Of a DNA stretch of 64,000 bases, positions 40,295 to 48,080 are shown piece after piece. The translations under genes were made by a program, and so were the position numbers. The notes beneath the pieces were generated by a model. It saw nothing but the letters and a program-made list of their open reading frames with translations. It was not told where the DNA came from and ran no database searches. Position 1 is the first letter of the stretch. Each line of letters opens with the position of its first letter. The stretch lies in contig NZ_JAUZQF010000004.1 of the NCBI RefSeq assembly GCF_030718205.1, positions 186,001 to 250,000 of the forward strand. The letters run 5' to 3'. Source of the stretch: Nonomuraea turcica. GTDB lineage: Bacteria; Actinomycetota; Actinomycetes; Streptosporangiales; Streptosporangiaceae.

Positions 40295-40375
40295 GATCGG
40301 GCCGGGCAGTTCCCCCAAAGCTGCCCGGCCCGATCGGCGGCGGTCCAGGCCGACGCTTTCCCCCAAAAACGTCGG
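40295..40375. repeat. Two hairpins sharing a CCCCC-containing loop
   Basis: GATCGGGCCGGGCAG (40295-40309) and CTGCCCGGCCCGATC (40321-40335) form a perfect 15-bp stem with loop TTCCCCCAAAG. Fifteen bases later, CCGACG (40350-40355) and CGTCGG (40370-40375) enclose CTTTCCCCCAAAAA. The common loop core TTCCCCCAAA (GGGGGAA on the other strand) in two different stems is striking. The pair lies upstream of the nucleoside hydrolase gene. The 240-base gap to the OsmC gene holds no supported coding sequence. Confidence 0.7.
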
Positions 40376-40514
40376 CGGTCCCGCACTAGCGGCCCGCGGT
40401 CCCCCTCCGCGTCCGCTTCGGTGAAAGTCCTCAGTCAGTCGCAGAGCTCCTGACCTGCTACAACGCTACCGAGACGAATGCAACGGTCGCGTCATAACGG
40501 GGTCGAATATCTGT

Positions 40515-40931
40515 TTAATCCGACTCTGTTTCGTCTGGTGGGGACAGCTCCAGTCGAACTTCCGTGCCCTCCCCCAGGGACCTGCTCACCGTGCAGTACT
40601 TGTCGTGCACCCGCCCCGCCACGGCCCGGAACACCTCATCGGCCTTCTCCGACGGCACTTCCACGTCGTACGTGACCGTCACCGGACCCAGCTTGTTCGA
40701 TTCCACCTTTTCTGCCTCGACGGTCATGGCCAGCCGCAGCAGCCGGTGCCCCCGCTGGGCGGTGAGCGGCTCGACGGTCACGATGTTGCAGCCCCCCACC
40801 GCCGCCAGCAACAGCTCCACCGGCGAGAACACCCCGTCGTCCTTCCCACCGCCGATCCGCACCTCGGCGCCGCGGCCGTTCACTGCCCGGAACCCGCCAT
40901 CTTCGGTCCGCTCAACACGCACATTAGCCAT
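40515..40931 (-). CDS. OsmC/Ohr family peroxiredoxin-like protein
   Basis: 138 residues. The two redox cysteines sit in VGGCNIV (Cys48) and DKYCTVSRSL (Cys113), the classic OsmC spacing, with the FSPVELLLAAVGG helix before the first. Such proteins reduce organic hydroperoxides using lipoyl or thiol donors and act in the cytoplasm. Divergent, with ~50 bases between, from the ferric-reductase-like gene. Confidence 0.9.
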   Translation of the reverse strand: MANVRVERTEDGGFRAVNGRGAEVRIGGGKDDGVFSPVELLLAAVGGCNIVTVEPLTAQRGHRLLRLAMTVEAEKVESNKLGPVTVTYDVEVPSEKADEVFRAVAGRVHDKYCTVSRSLGEGTEVRLELSPPDETESD

Positions 40932-40983
40932 GTTTCAGACCTTACTCAGCAACCTTTCATGTTCCTTCAGCATGGTGGTCACC

Positions 40984-41685
40984 ATGGCAAGCCAGGCGAA
41001 TGCGCAACACGGCCCGGTCCTGTTCTGGAGCGGGGTCGCCGTAGCCGAGTTCGGTGCGATCCAGCCGGGTTTCGGATACCCGTGGACTCCCACCGCCTAC
41101 GCCGCCGCGGGGTTGCTCGTGGCGCTCGGCTTCCTCAGCGTCAAGGCCGCCGACTACCTGCGGACCGAGGAAGCCAAGCAGCGTCTGCGACTCGGCGGCT
41201 ACCTGGCGGGCGCGCTGCTGGTGGCACACCAGTTCAGCTCGACCGCGTACGTGACGAGCCTCAGCCGTGCCGGCTCCCTCATCCTGTACACGGCGGCGGC
41301 CGGGATGGCGGTCTGGAGCCACCAGGTCCCCCACACGACCAGGGGCTCCCTGCTGATCGCCACCGACCTGGACCCGGCCGCGCTGCGGGCGCGCCTGGCC
41401 GGCACCACGGACACGGTCGCGATCTACCGCACCGAGCACCCCACCGATGAGCTCCGGGACCTGGAGGCCAGGTACGGGCTCATCCTCGTCGTCGGCGAGG
41501 AGCACGATCCGCGGGCCAAGGAGCGACTGAGCGCTTCCGGACTGAGTCGTGAGATTCCCGACATCGCCGAGCGGGACGTGGTGGTGGCCGGTCCGCGGCA
41601 GTTCAAGCGGTACGTCGGCGGCGCGCTGTCACGCCTTGCAATCCCCAAGTCACAAATTCATCTCAAATCCCGGCAAAGGGTTTAG
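40984..41685 (+). CDS. Four-helix membrane protein with ferredoxin-reductase-like tail
   Basis: 233 residues from ATG 40984 (ATG 40972 possible; neither has a clear ribosome site). About four membrane helices fill residues 10-120. The C-terminal ~105 residues resemble the last part of a ferredoxin-NADP reductase domain: VAIYRTEHPTDELRDLE, LILVVGEEHDPRAKER, IPDIAERDVVVAGPRQF. The FAD barrel and the Gly-rich NADP loop are missing. It stands directly before ApbE, suggesting membrane electron transfer. Resembles a cut-down ferric-reductase protein; function unknown. Confidence 0.68.
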   Translation: MASQANAQHGPVLFWSGVAVAEFGAIQPGFGYPWTPTAYAAAGLLVALGFLSVKAADYLRTEEAKQRLRLGGYLAGALLVAHQFSSTAYVTSLSRAGSLILYTAAAGMAVWSHQVPHTTRGSLLIATDLDPAALRARLAGTTDTVAIYRTEHPTDELRDLEARYGLILVVGEEHDPRAKERLSASGLSREIPDIAERDVVVAGPRQFKRYVGGALSRLAIPKSQIHLKSRQRV

Positions 41686-41735
41686 CCCCACATTACGCGT
41701 CGTCTGCAACGGTGGTCTGCGGACAAGGAGGCAAG

Positions 41736-42512
41736 GTGACGACTTTCCCAGGAAGCGCACGTGTCGAAATGGTCATGGGCATGCCCGTCAGCGTGGACAT
41801 CCGCACCGCCCTCCCGGCACGCGAGCTGACGCCCCTGCTGGATGACGCCTTCGCCTGGTTGAGGTGGGTGGACGACACCTTCAGCCCGGTCAGGGAGGAC
41901 AGCCAGATCGGCCGGCTCAACAGAGGCCAGACGATCAAGCAGATCCCGGAGTTCATCGAGGTCCTGCACCGATGCGACGAGCTCAGCGAGGCCACCGACG
42001 GCTGGTTCGAGCCCCGCATCAACGGCGTGACCGACCCGTCGGGCTACATCAAGGGGTGGGCGCTGGAGCGCCTTTCCCGCGCCCTCTGCAACGCGGGCGC
42101 GGGCGACCACCGTCTCACGGCGGGCAACGACATCCGGGTGCGCGGCTCGGCCGCCCCCGGCAAGCGCTGGCGCATCGGCGTCCGGGATCCGCGCAGGGAC
42201 ATGGTGCGCAAGGTCGTCTTCGCTCACGACCTGGGCATCGCCACCTCGGGCGGCGCGCCCATCGTCAACCCGCGCACCGGCGAGGTCCAGGAGGGGTTCG
42301 GCTTCGTCACCGTGATCGGCCCCGACCTGGGTGTGGCCGACGCGTACGCCACCGCGATCTACGCCATGGGCCCCCTTCTGGCCCGCCGCTACGCGGCCCG
42401 CCTCGCCGAGTCCGGCCCGTACCAGACCCTGATCGCAGGCCGCGACGGACAAGAGTTCAGCACGCCGGGCTTCGCGGCGTACAGCGGCGCGGAGGCCCGC
42501 ATGGCGGGCTAG
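41736..42512 (+). CDS. apbE: FAD:protein FMN transferase (ApbE family)
   Basis: 258 residues from GTG 41736, with AAGGAGG upstream. Family blocks: MVMGMPVSVDIR at the start, SGYIKGWALERLSRAL (the K-G-x-A core), LGIATSGGAPI (catalytic TSG) and GVADAYATAIYAMG (metal-binding Asp). It covalently attaches FMN to Thr/Ser of target proteins. It has no signal peptide, so it would act inside the cell. The target is presumably linked to the preceding redox membrane protein, but no FMN-binding-domain gene is in view. Its stop overlaps the convergent gene's stop (CTAG). Confidence 0.87.
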   Translation: MTTFPGSARVEMVMGMPVSVDIRTALPARELTPLLDDAFAWLRWVDDTFSPVREDSQIGRLNRGQTIKQIPEFIEVLHRCDELSEATDGWFEPRINGVTDPSGYIKGWALERLSRALCNAGAGDHRLTAGNDIRVRGSAAPGKRWRIGVRDPRRDMVRKVVFAHDLGIATSGGAPIVNPRTGEVQEGFGFVTVIGPDLGVADAYATAIYAMGPLLARRYAARLAESGPYQTLIAGRDGQEFSTPGFAAYSGAEARMAG

Positions 42513-42778
42513 GCGTCGGGATGTTTACGCAGGTATTCGATATAAACCGGGCGCAGTGCCTCCCCCAGCTCGCCCTCCCCCGCCGCGATGGCGTCGCTGA
42601 GCAACGCGGACACCTTGGTGAGGTCGGCGTCGGTCTCGTGACCGGTGGCGGCCTCAGCGGCGGGGATCACCTTCAGCAGGTCCCACAGGAACCCCAGGTC
42701 ACCGTGGCGTACGGCATACCGCACCGCACGATCGTGCAATTCGTTCGCCGGCAACGACTCGAGCCCGTTCACGTCCAT
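42509..42778 (-). CDS. Small helical hypothetical protein
   Basis: 89 residues from ATG 42778, after GGGAGGGAGCGAG. All-helical, acidic composition (LPANELHDRAVRYAVRHGDL, FLWDLLKVIPAAEAATG, ALLSDAIAAGEGELGEALRP). No recognised domain, signal or cysteine. It converges on ApbE with overlapping stop codons. It is divergent from the holin-like gene at 42914. Confidence 0.68.
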   Translation of the reverse strand: MDVNGLESLPANELHDRAVRYAVRHGDLGFLWDLLKVIPAAEAATGHETDADLTKVSALLSDAIAAGEGELGEALRPVYIEYLRKHPDA

Positions 42779-42913
42779 CTCGCTCCCTCCCCCTGCACGC
42801 CTCTTCCCCGAGTTCGGGCAGCGATAACCGGTGACTACCAACAGTGACGACCGGGCATCGTTCTGACTGCGCCTCTACCGCGGCGCCGATCGCAAGTGGG
42901 AGGATCAACCAGC

Positions 42914-43294
42914 GTGAGATTCATCATCAGAACCCTCGCGGCGGCAGTGGCGCTGTGGGTGGCCGTGCAGTTCATCGACGGCATCGACGTCAACGCTCCC
43001 ACCAACTCCGCCACATACTGGGGCGTCCTGCTCCTCGTGGCACTGATCTTCGGCATCGTGAACGCGATCGTCAAACCCATCGTCAAGGCGCTGGGCTGCG
43101 CGATCATCGTCTTGACGCTGGGCCTGTTCCTGCTGGTGATCAACGCGGCCATGCTGCTGCTGACCAGCTGGATCGCGGGCCAGTTCGACATCCCCTTCCA
43201 AGTCGACAACTTCTACCCGGCCGCGTTCTGGGGCGCGATCATCGTCAGCGTGGTGAGCTGGCTGCTGGGGCTGTTCATCCCCGACAACGACTGA
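42914..43294 (+). CDS. Phage holin family 4 (superfamily IV) membrane protein
   Basis: 126 residues from GTG 42914, with GGGAGGA upstream. Four hydrophobic helices carry the family hallmark NAIVKPIVKALG and later LGLFLLVINAAMLLLTSW. This is the YvlD/PF04020 type found widely on chromosomes, not only in phage, and probably a membrane stress protein. No endolysin is nearby, so a lysis role is not supported. Confidence 0.83.
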   Translation: MRFIIRTLAAAVALWVAVQFIDGIDVNAPTNSATYWGVLLLVALIFGIVNAIVKPIVKALGCAIIVLTLGLFLLVINAAMLLLTSWIAGQFDIPFQVDNFYPAAFWGAIIVSVVSWLLGLFIPDND

Positions 43295-43301
43295 CCTTCC
43301 G

Positions 43302-44660
43302 ATGGTGCTGCTCGACGGCGCCGGACTGACCTGCGCGCAGGTCCACGAGGCCGCGTACGGCCGGGCCCGGGTCGCGATCGCCTCCCTCGATCGGGCCCGC
43401 GCCGCGTGGGTCACCGCTCAGGAGCTGACCGGCCCGGTCTACGGCCGCAGCACCGGCGTGGGCGCCGGCAAGGACGTCCCCATCGAGGCCCCCGGCCTGC
43501 ACGTGCTGCGCAGCCATGCGTGCGGCGCCGGGGCGCCGGTCGAGCCCGCCCGCGCCCGGGCGATGCTCGTCGTCCGGCTCAACCAGTTGCTCGCCGGCGG
43601 CTCCGGCATCGACCCGGCGGTGCTCCCGGTGCTGGCCGACGCGGTCAACCACGGATTCACGCCGCCGATCCGCACGTACGGCGCCATCGGCACCGGCGAC
43701 CTCACGGCCCTGGCCACCACGGCGTTGTGCCTGCTCGGCGAACTCCCCTGGCACCACGAGCCCGCGCAGGAACGCCACGAAGGCACACCACCACCTCCCC
43801 GCTATCCCCTCACCTCGGGCGACGCGCTGCCGTTCATCAGCTCAGGGGCCGCCACCCTGGCCGACGCCGCCATCGCCTGCCATCGCCTGCGTCTCCTGCT
43901 CGGGGCCGCCGTTGACGTCGCCGCCCTGTCGTTCACCGCGGTCGGGGCCTCGGCCGAGCCGCTGGCCGCCGCCGTACAGGAGGCCCGACCGCATCGCGGC
44001 CAGGCCGCCGTCGCCGCGCGCCTGCGCGGGCTGCTCGCCAGGGAGCAGGCCACCCGCATCCAGGACCCGTACGGCTTCCGCGCCTTCGCCCAGGTGCACG
44101 GCGCCGCCGTGGACGCCCTCGACCGGGCCGCCGCCACCGTCGAGATCGACCTCAACGCCGCGGCCGAGAACCCGCTCATGGCCGGCTCCCTGGCCTGGCA
44201 CAACGGCAACTTCCACTCCTCTCCCGTCGCCCTGGCGCTGGACGCGCTGCGCGTCGCGCTGGTGCAGACGGCCCAGCTCAGCACGGCCCGCCTGGCCGCC
44301 CTCATGGATCCGGCCTACACCGGCCGCCACCCCTTCCTCGCCGACCGTCCCGGCGCCTCGGGCGTCCTGATCCTCGAGTACGTGGCCCAGGACGCCCTGA
44401 CCGAGCTACGTCACCTCGCGAACCCGGTGACGACCGGCACCGCGGTGATCTCCCTGGGGGTCGAGGACCATGCCGGCTTCGCCACCCAGGCCGCACGGCA
44501 CGCCCTGCGCTGCCTGGAGCCGTTGGAGCTCGTGCTGGCCTGTGAGCGCGCCGCCGCCGCCCGGGCGCTCAACACCCCACCTCCGGACCGGCCGCTCACC
44601 GACGACCTGGAGGAAGCACGCCGCGCCCTGACCACCTCCACCGCCCACCACACGCATTGA
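43302..44660 (+). CDS. Aromatic amino acid ammonia-lyase homologue lacking the MIO triad
   Basis: 452 residues (HutH ~510). Conserved HAL/PAL elements are clear: VYGRSTGVG (Tyr47, equivalent to the catalytic Tyr), LRSHACGAG, VRLNQLLAGGSG, QDPYGFRAFAQVHGA and NFHSSPVALALD. However, the electrophile loop, normally GSIGASGDL with the Ala-Ser-Gly that cyclises to MIO, reads GAIGTGDL (127-134). One residue is gone and no Ala-Ser-Gly remains. The protein therefore may not deaminate His/Phe/Tyr in the usual way. Seven bases follow the holin-like gene, so they may be cotranscribed. No other hut genes are present. Confidence 0.82.
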   Translation: MVLLDGAGLTCAQVHEAAYGRARVAIASLDRARAAWVTAQELTGPVYGRSTGVGAGKDVPIEAPGLHVLRSHACGAGAPVEPARARAMLVVRLNQLLAGGSGIDPAVLPVLADAVNHGFTPPIRTYGAIGTGDLTALATTALCLLGELPWHHEPAQERHEGTPPPPRYPLTSGDALPFISSGAATLADAAIACHRLRLLLGAAVDVAALSFTAVGASAEPLAAAVQEARPHRGQAAVAARLRGLLAREQATRIQDPYGFRAFAQVHGAAVDALDRAAATVEIDLNAAAENPLMAGSLAWHNGNFHSSPVALALDALRVALVQTAQLSTARLAALMDPAYTGRHPFLADRPGASGVLILEYVAQDALTELRHLANPVTTGTAVISLGVEDHAGFATQAARHALRCLEPLELVLACERAAAARALNTPPPDRPLTDDLEEARRALTTSTAHHTH

Positions 44661-44795
44661 CCGCCGCGAGCGCCACACGCCCGGCGCCATCCACGCCCAC
44701 GCTCCACCCGGCGAACGCCACCGCCCACCGTCAGACCGTGCCTACCGTCGGAACGTGCCGGCCATACATGCGGCAGCGTGGGGGGCTGGCGGGGG

Positions 44796-45785
44796 TCAGG
44801 AGAGTTGGGCGACCGAGCCGCGTTCCCTCAGTGTGGGGGCCTGGACGATGCGGCGCCGGCGGGTGGCGCCGTCGGCCGCCGCCGAGATGAGCCGCACGGC
44901 CGCCCGCACGATCCCGTCGATGTCCCAGTCCACCGTCGTCAGCCCCGGTGTGAGCAGCCCCGACATCGGGTGGGCGTCGTAGCCCATGACCGACACGTCG
45001 CCGGGAACCGACAGCCCCAGCTCCTGCGCCGCCGCGTAAACCCCGTACGCGATGGAGTCGGCGAAGCAGAACACGGCGCTCGGCTTGTCGTCGGCGAGGA
45101 TGTCGCGGGCCACTGCGGTGGCCCCGGCCAGGCCGTGCGGGGCGGTGGTGAGCTCGATGTCCAGCCCCAGGCGCTCGGCCTCGGCCGTGACGTGCACGTC
45201 GGCGGGACGGTCGGGCGTGCTGGCCCTGGTCGGGGTGAGCACGGCGATGTTGCGGTGCCCCAGGGCGCGCAGGTGCTCCAGCGCCAGCGTCACCCCCTTG
45301 CGGTTGTCGAAGATCACCTCTCCGGCCGTGCCGGCGAGCGAGTCGCCGATCGCCACGACCGGCAGCGACTCGCACAACTCCTTCCAGAACGCGGCGGAAG
45401 GATCGAGCGGCTGGACGATCATGCCGTCCACCCGCTGGTCGCGGAGCTGCTGGGCCAGGGCTCGCTCTCTGGCGGGGTCGCCGACCGCGTCGAGGATCAG
45501 GGCGTAGCGGTCCTTCTCGCGCAGCCCCCTGCTGATGCCGACCGCCAGCGACTGCTGCCACAGGTCCTCGAGCGAGCCGCACAGCAGCCCGATCATGCCC
45601 GTGCGTCCGCTGGCCAGGGCCCTGGCGATGGGGTCGGCCTCGTAGCCGAGCTCGGCGGCCGCGGCGCGCACCCGCTCCATCGTCTCCTCGGACACTTGCA
45701 GGCCGCGTAGTGCGTAGGAGACAGCCGCCGGTGACAGGCCAGTGGCCTGAGCCACCTCACGGATCGTGGCTCTCTTGCGAGGCAT
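44796..45785 (-). CDS. LacI family transcriptional regulator
   Basis: 329 residues. The N-terminal HTH is TIREVAQATGLSPAAVSYAL, with the hinge helix ARALASGRTGMIGLL. A periplasmic-binding-type ligand domain follows (VDGMIVQPLD, AVFCFADSIAYGVYAAAQELGL, VMGYDAHP). It is divergent from the amidohydrolase/cysteine-dioxygenase-like pair, and the gap carries three tandem operator copies (45935-45973), so it almost certainly controls that pair. The ligand is unknown. Confidence 0.9.
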   Translation of the reverse strand: MPRKRATIREVAQATGLSPAAVSYALRGLQVSEETMERVRAAAAELGYEADPIARALASGRTGMIGLLCGSLEDLWQQSLAVGISRGLREKDRYALILDAVGDPARERALAQQLRDQRVDGMIVQPLDPSAAFWKELCESLPVVAIGDSLAGTAGEVIFDNRKGVTLALEHLRALGHRNIAVLTPTRASTPDRPADVHVTAEAERLGLDIELTTAPHGLAGATAVARDILADDKPSAVFCFADSIAYGVYAAAQELGLSVPGDVSVMGYDAHPMSGLLTPGLTTVDWDIDGIVRAAVRLISAAADGATRRRRIVQAPTLRERGSVAQLS

Positions 45786-45934
45786 TCAGCCAGCCTATTG
45801 TGTGGCACCGACAGATTCGGGTTTCCCGCCGTAGGCATACCCGGCCAGGGTCGTGAATTCTCCGTAGCTTCCCGAGGAAATCGGGCAGCTCGGACAGGCC
45901 GCGCACACCGGGAGACCCATTGACAGATCCTACG

Positions 45935-45973
45935 TGAAGCGGTTCACTGAAACGAATCACTGAAGCGGTTCAC
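45935..45973. promoter_or_regulatory. Three head-to-tail 13-base LacI-type operators
   Basis: TGAAGCGGTTCAC (45935-45947), TGAAACGAATCAC (45948-45960) and TGAAGCGGTTCAC (45961-45973) follow one another without a gap. Each is a near-palindrome around a central CG (TGAAnCGnnTCA), as LacI-family proteins bind. They lie 65-105 bases before the amidohydrolase start. A further GCAGGT-N10-ACCTGC repeat sits at 45986-46007. Confidence 0.8.
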
Positions 45974-46039
45974 AAGCCTCGATTCGCAGGTGACCAGGTT
46001 TACCTGCAATACTTGTAGGAAATACAGGGAGGTGTGGGC

Positions 46040-46900
46040 GTGAGCATCGATGTGCATCAGCATCTGTGGACAGGGTCGTTCGTCGACGCGCTGCGGGCCC
46101 GCACCTCCCCGCCCTACCTCGACGAGTGGACGTTGATCCTCGACGGCGAGCCTCCGTACGAGGTGGATCCGGCCGACCATGAGCATCGCGACACCACCGG
46201 CCTGGAGCTGGCGCTGGTGTCGCTGTCGAGCCCGCTGGGCATCGAGTTCCTGCCGCCGGAGGAGTGCTGGCCGGTGCTGGACGCCTATCACGACGGCGCG
46301 CTGGCACTGGGCGAGCCGTTCGGCGCCTGGGCGGCCACCTGCCACAGCGAGCCCGACCCCGACCGGCTGGCCAAAGACCTCGACCGGGGCTGCGCGGGGT
46401 TGCAGATCCCCGCGACCGCCGTGCCCGACGACCGGCTGCTGGAGGTGCTCACCGACCGCGACCTGCCGTTGCTCGTGCACCCGGGTCCGGCGAAGGTCGC
46501 CGAGGGCCTGCCGCCGTGGTGGCCGGCGCTCGTGCCGTACGTCCAGCAGATGCACCAGGCGTGGCACTACTTCCGCGCCGTCGTCAGGCCCAGGCACCCG
46601 CGGCTGCGGGTGTGCTTCGCGCTGCTGGCCGGCCTGGCGCCGCTGCACGCCGAACGCCTGATCAACAGGGGCGGGACCGTCCGCGGCCTGGTCGACAGAA
46701 ACGTCTTCGTGGAGACGTCCTCCTACGGCCCGCGCGCGATCGACGCGATCGTCCGCGAGCTGGGCATCGACGTCGTGGTCAACGGCTCGGACGCCCCTTA
46801 CGCCACCGCACCCGACCCCGGCCTGGGCGCCGCGGCCGCCCATGCCATCCGCGTGACCAACCCCCGTCGCCTTCTTAACGGAAAGGAGCCTCGCAAGTGA
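46040..46900 (+). CDS. Amidohydrolase family 2 (TIM-barrel metal-dependent hydrolase)
   Basis: 286 residues from GTG 46040, seven bases after GGGAGG. The N-terminal HxH is IDVHQHLW. Central LLVHPGPAKVAEGLPPWWPA gives the third metal His, and the end has VVNGSDAPYA, the conserved Asp of the family (the 'G(S/T)D.P' motif). Relatives include decarboxylases of the ACMSD type and lactonases. It overlaps the next gene by four bases (GTGA), so the two proteins likely act on the same pathway under the LacI regulator. Confidence 0.84.
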   Translation: MSIDVHQHLWTGSFVDALRARTSPPYLDEWTLILDGEPPYEVDPADHEHRDTTGLELALVSLSSPLGIEFLPPEECWPVLDAYHDGALALGEPFGAWAATCHSEPDPDRLAKDLDRGCAGLQIPATAVPDDRLLEVLTDRDLPLLVHPGPAKVAEGLPPWWPALVPYVQQMHQAWHYFRAVVRPRHPRLRVCFALLAGLAPLHAERLINRGGTVRGLVDRNVFVETSSYGPRAIDAIVRELGIDVVVNGSDAPYATAPDPGLGAAAAHAIRVTNPRRLLNGKEPRK

Positions 46901-47427
46901 GCACCAAACAGATCCAGGACGGGGGCACCTGTGCCGCGCTCCCGGAGCGCACGCTCGACCGGCGCGAGCTGCGCGACCTGGTGGACCAGCTGGCTGCCCG
47001 CCCGGAGGAGTGGCGCGACCTGGTGGCGTTCCCCGAGGACGGCGGCCGGCACTTCGCCTCGCTGCACCGCGACGCGTACGTGGACGTCTGGGTGCTGTGC
47101 TGGCGCCCCGAGGACGACACAGGCTGGCACGACCACGACATCTCCTCCGGGGCCGTGCACGTGGTCAAGGGCGCGCTCCTGGAGTGCAACCCGCGGATCG
47201 GCGGCGAGCATCTGGAGACGGTGATGCCGGAGGGACAGTCGTTCTCGTTCGGGCCCGACCACATTCACCGGCTGACCGGCGCGGTGGACCAGAGCGTGTC
47301 CATCCACGCCTACTCGCCACCGCTGTGGCGGCTCGGGCAATACTCGATCGACGGCACCGGTGTCATGCGCCGCGTTTCCGTCAGCTACGCCGACGAGCTC
47401 AGGCCGCTGGACGACGCCGTGGCCTGA
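46897..47427 (+). CDS. Cysteine dioxygenase-like cupin
   Basis: 176 residues. Cupin iron ligands appear as GWHDHDISSG (His78, His80) and FGPDHIHRL (third His, 122 or 124). The segment SIHAYSPPL supplies Ser135-His137-Tyr139, matching the Ser-His-Tyr triad of cysteine dioxygenases and related thiol dioxygenases. It would oxidise a thiol such as cysteine or mercaptopropionate to the sulfinate using O2 and Fe(II). Paired with an amidohydrolase, it may release or process a sulfur compound. The 3' end overlaps the convergent iron-reductase gene by 29 bases. Confidence 0.85.
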   Translation: MSTKQIQDGGTCAALPERTLDRRELRDLVDQLAARPEEWRDLVAFPEDGGRHFASLHRDAYVDVWVLCWRPEDDTGWHDHDISSGAVHVVKGALLECNPRIGGEHLETVMPEGQSFSFGPDHIHRLTGAVDQSVSIHAYSPPLWRLGQYSIDGTGVMRRVSVSYADELRPLDDAVA

Positions 47428-48064
47428 GGACGCAGCAGCTTCCGCAGGGCTCGACGTCGGGAAGCGTGATCCACAGACAGCAGGTCCTGCGGAAGTATCC
47501 GTCGTCCGTGGGCTCCACCAGCCCGTCGACCGGCCGGCCGATCTCCCTGAGCAACGTCATGTAGTCGCCGGGCACGACGGCCGTCAGCGGGTGGGCCAAC
47601 GCCTCCGCCGTGGAGCCCCACAACGTGCGCTCCCCGACCTTGGCCCGCGCGCTGATGGCCTGGACCAGGGGTTCTTGCGACTCCGCCAGCGCCTCACGGA
47701 TGGCTCCCGCGCCCGAGTCCCAGGTCACGCGGGTGGCGGCGATCGTCACCCCGGCGCCGGACGGCTTGAAATAGGTCTCCGGCAGCGGCATGATCGGCAC
47801 CCGCCGGTCCAGCGCCCAGCCGAGCGCCATCGGCAAGGTGTGCCAGTAGGCGAAGGTCTTCCAGAACAACGCCGCGCCGACGTGGCGTGGCGCGTTCCAG
47901 CGCCCGGCCGTCTCGTCGATCAGCCCGTCCAGCAGCGTGTACGGCTCCCGCAGCAACTCCGCGACCGGCGTCCAGCTCGTGTCCGGCTCGACGACGAGGC
48001 CTGGCTCGACCCCGATCACCCCGCCGCGCCCGTCGGCCAAACGCTGAAGCGCCTCGGTCAGCAC
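47399..48064 (-). CDS. FhuF-like (2Fe-2S) ferric-siderophore reductase
   Basis: 221 residues, GTG start after GGGGAGGG. The C-terminal Cys pattern RRTCCLWITLPDVEPCGSCC is the FhuF-type C-C-x10-C-x2-C iron-sulfur site. The preceding region (ALFWKTFAYWHTLPMALGWAL, then LPETYFKP) matches the FhuF/IucA-like fold of actinobacterial siderophore reductases. It would release iron from imported ferric siderophores in the cytoplasm. A DtxR/IdeR-type iron box 19 bases upstream of its start predicts repression by iron. Confidence 0.86.
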   Translation of the reverse strand: MLTEALQRLADGRGGVIGVEPGLVVEPDTSWTPVAELLREPYTLLDGLIDETAGRWNAPRHVGAALFWKTFAYWHTLPMALGWALDRRVPIMPLPETYFKPSGAGVTIAATRVTWDSGAGAIREALAESQEPLVQAISARAKVGERTLWGSTAEALAHPLTAVVPGDYMTLLREIGRPVDGLVEPTDDGYFRRTCCLWITLPDVEPCGSCCVLRPRRRPAA

Positions 48065-48080
48065 GCTGGAACACCCTCCC

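Noticed and set aside
42914..43294. Holin-like protein considered as part of a prophage lysis module
   Set aside because: The PF04020-type protein is common on chromosomes; no endolysin, portal, terminase or other phage gene is present.
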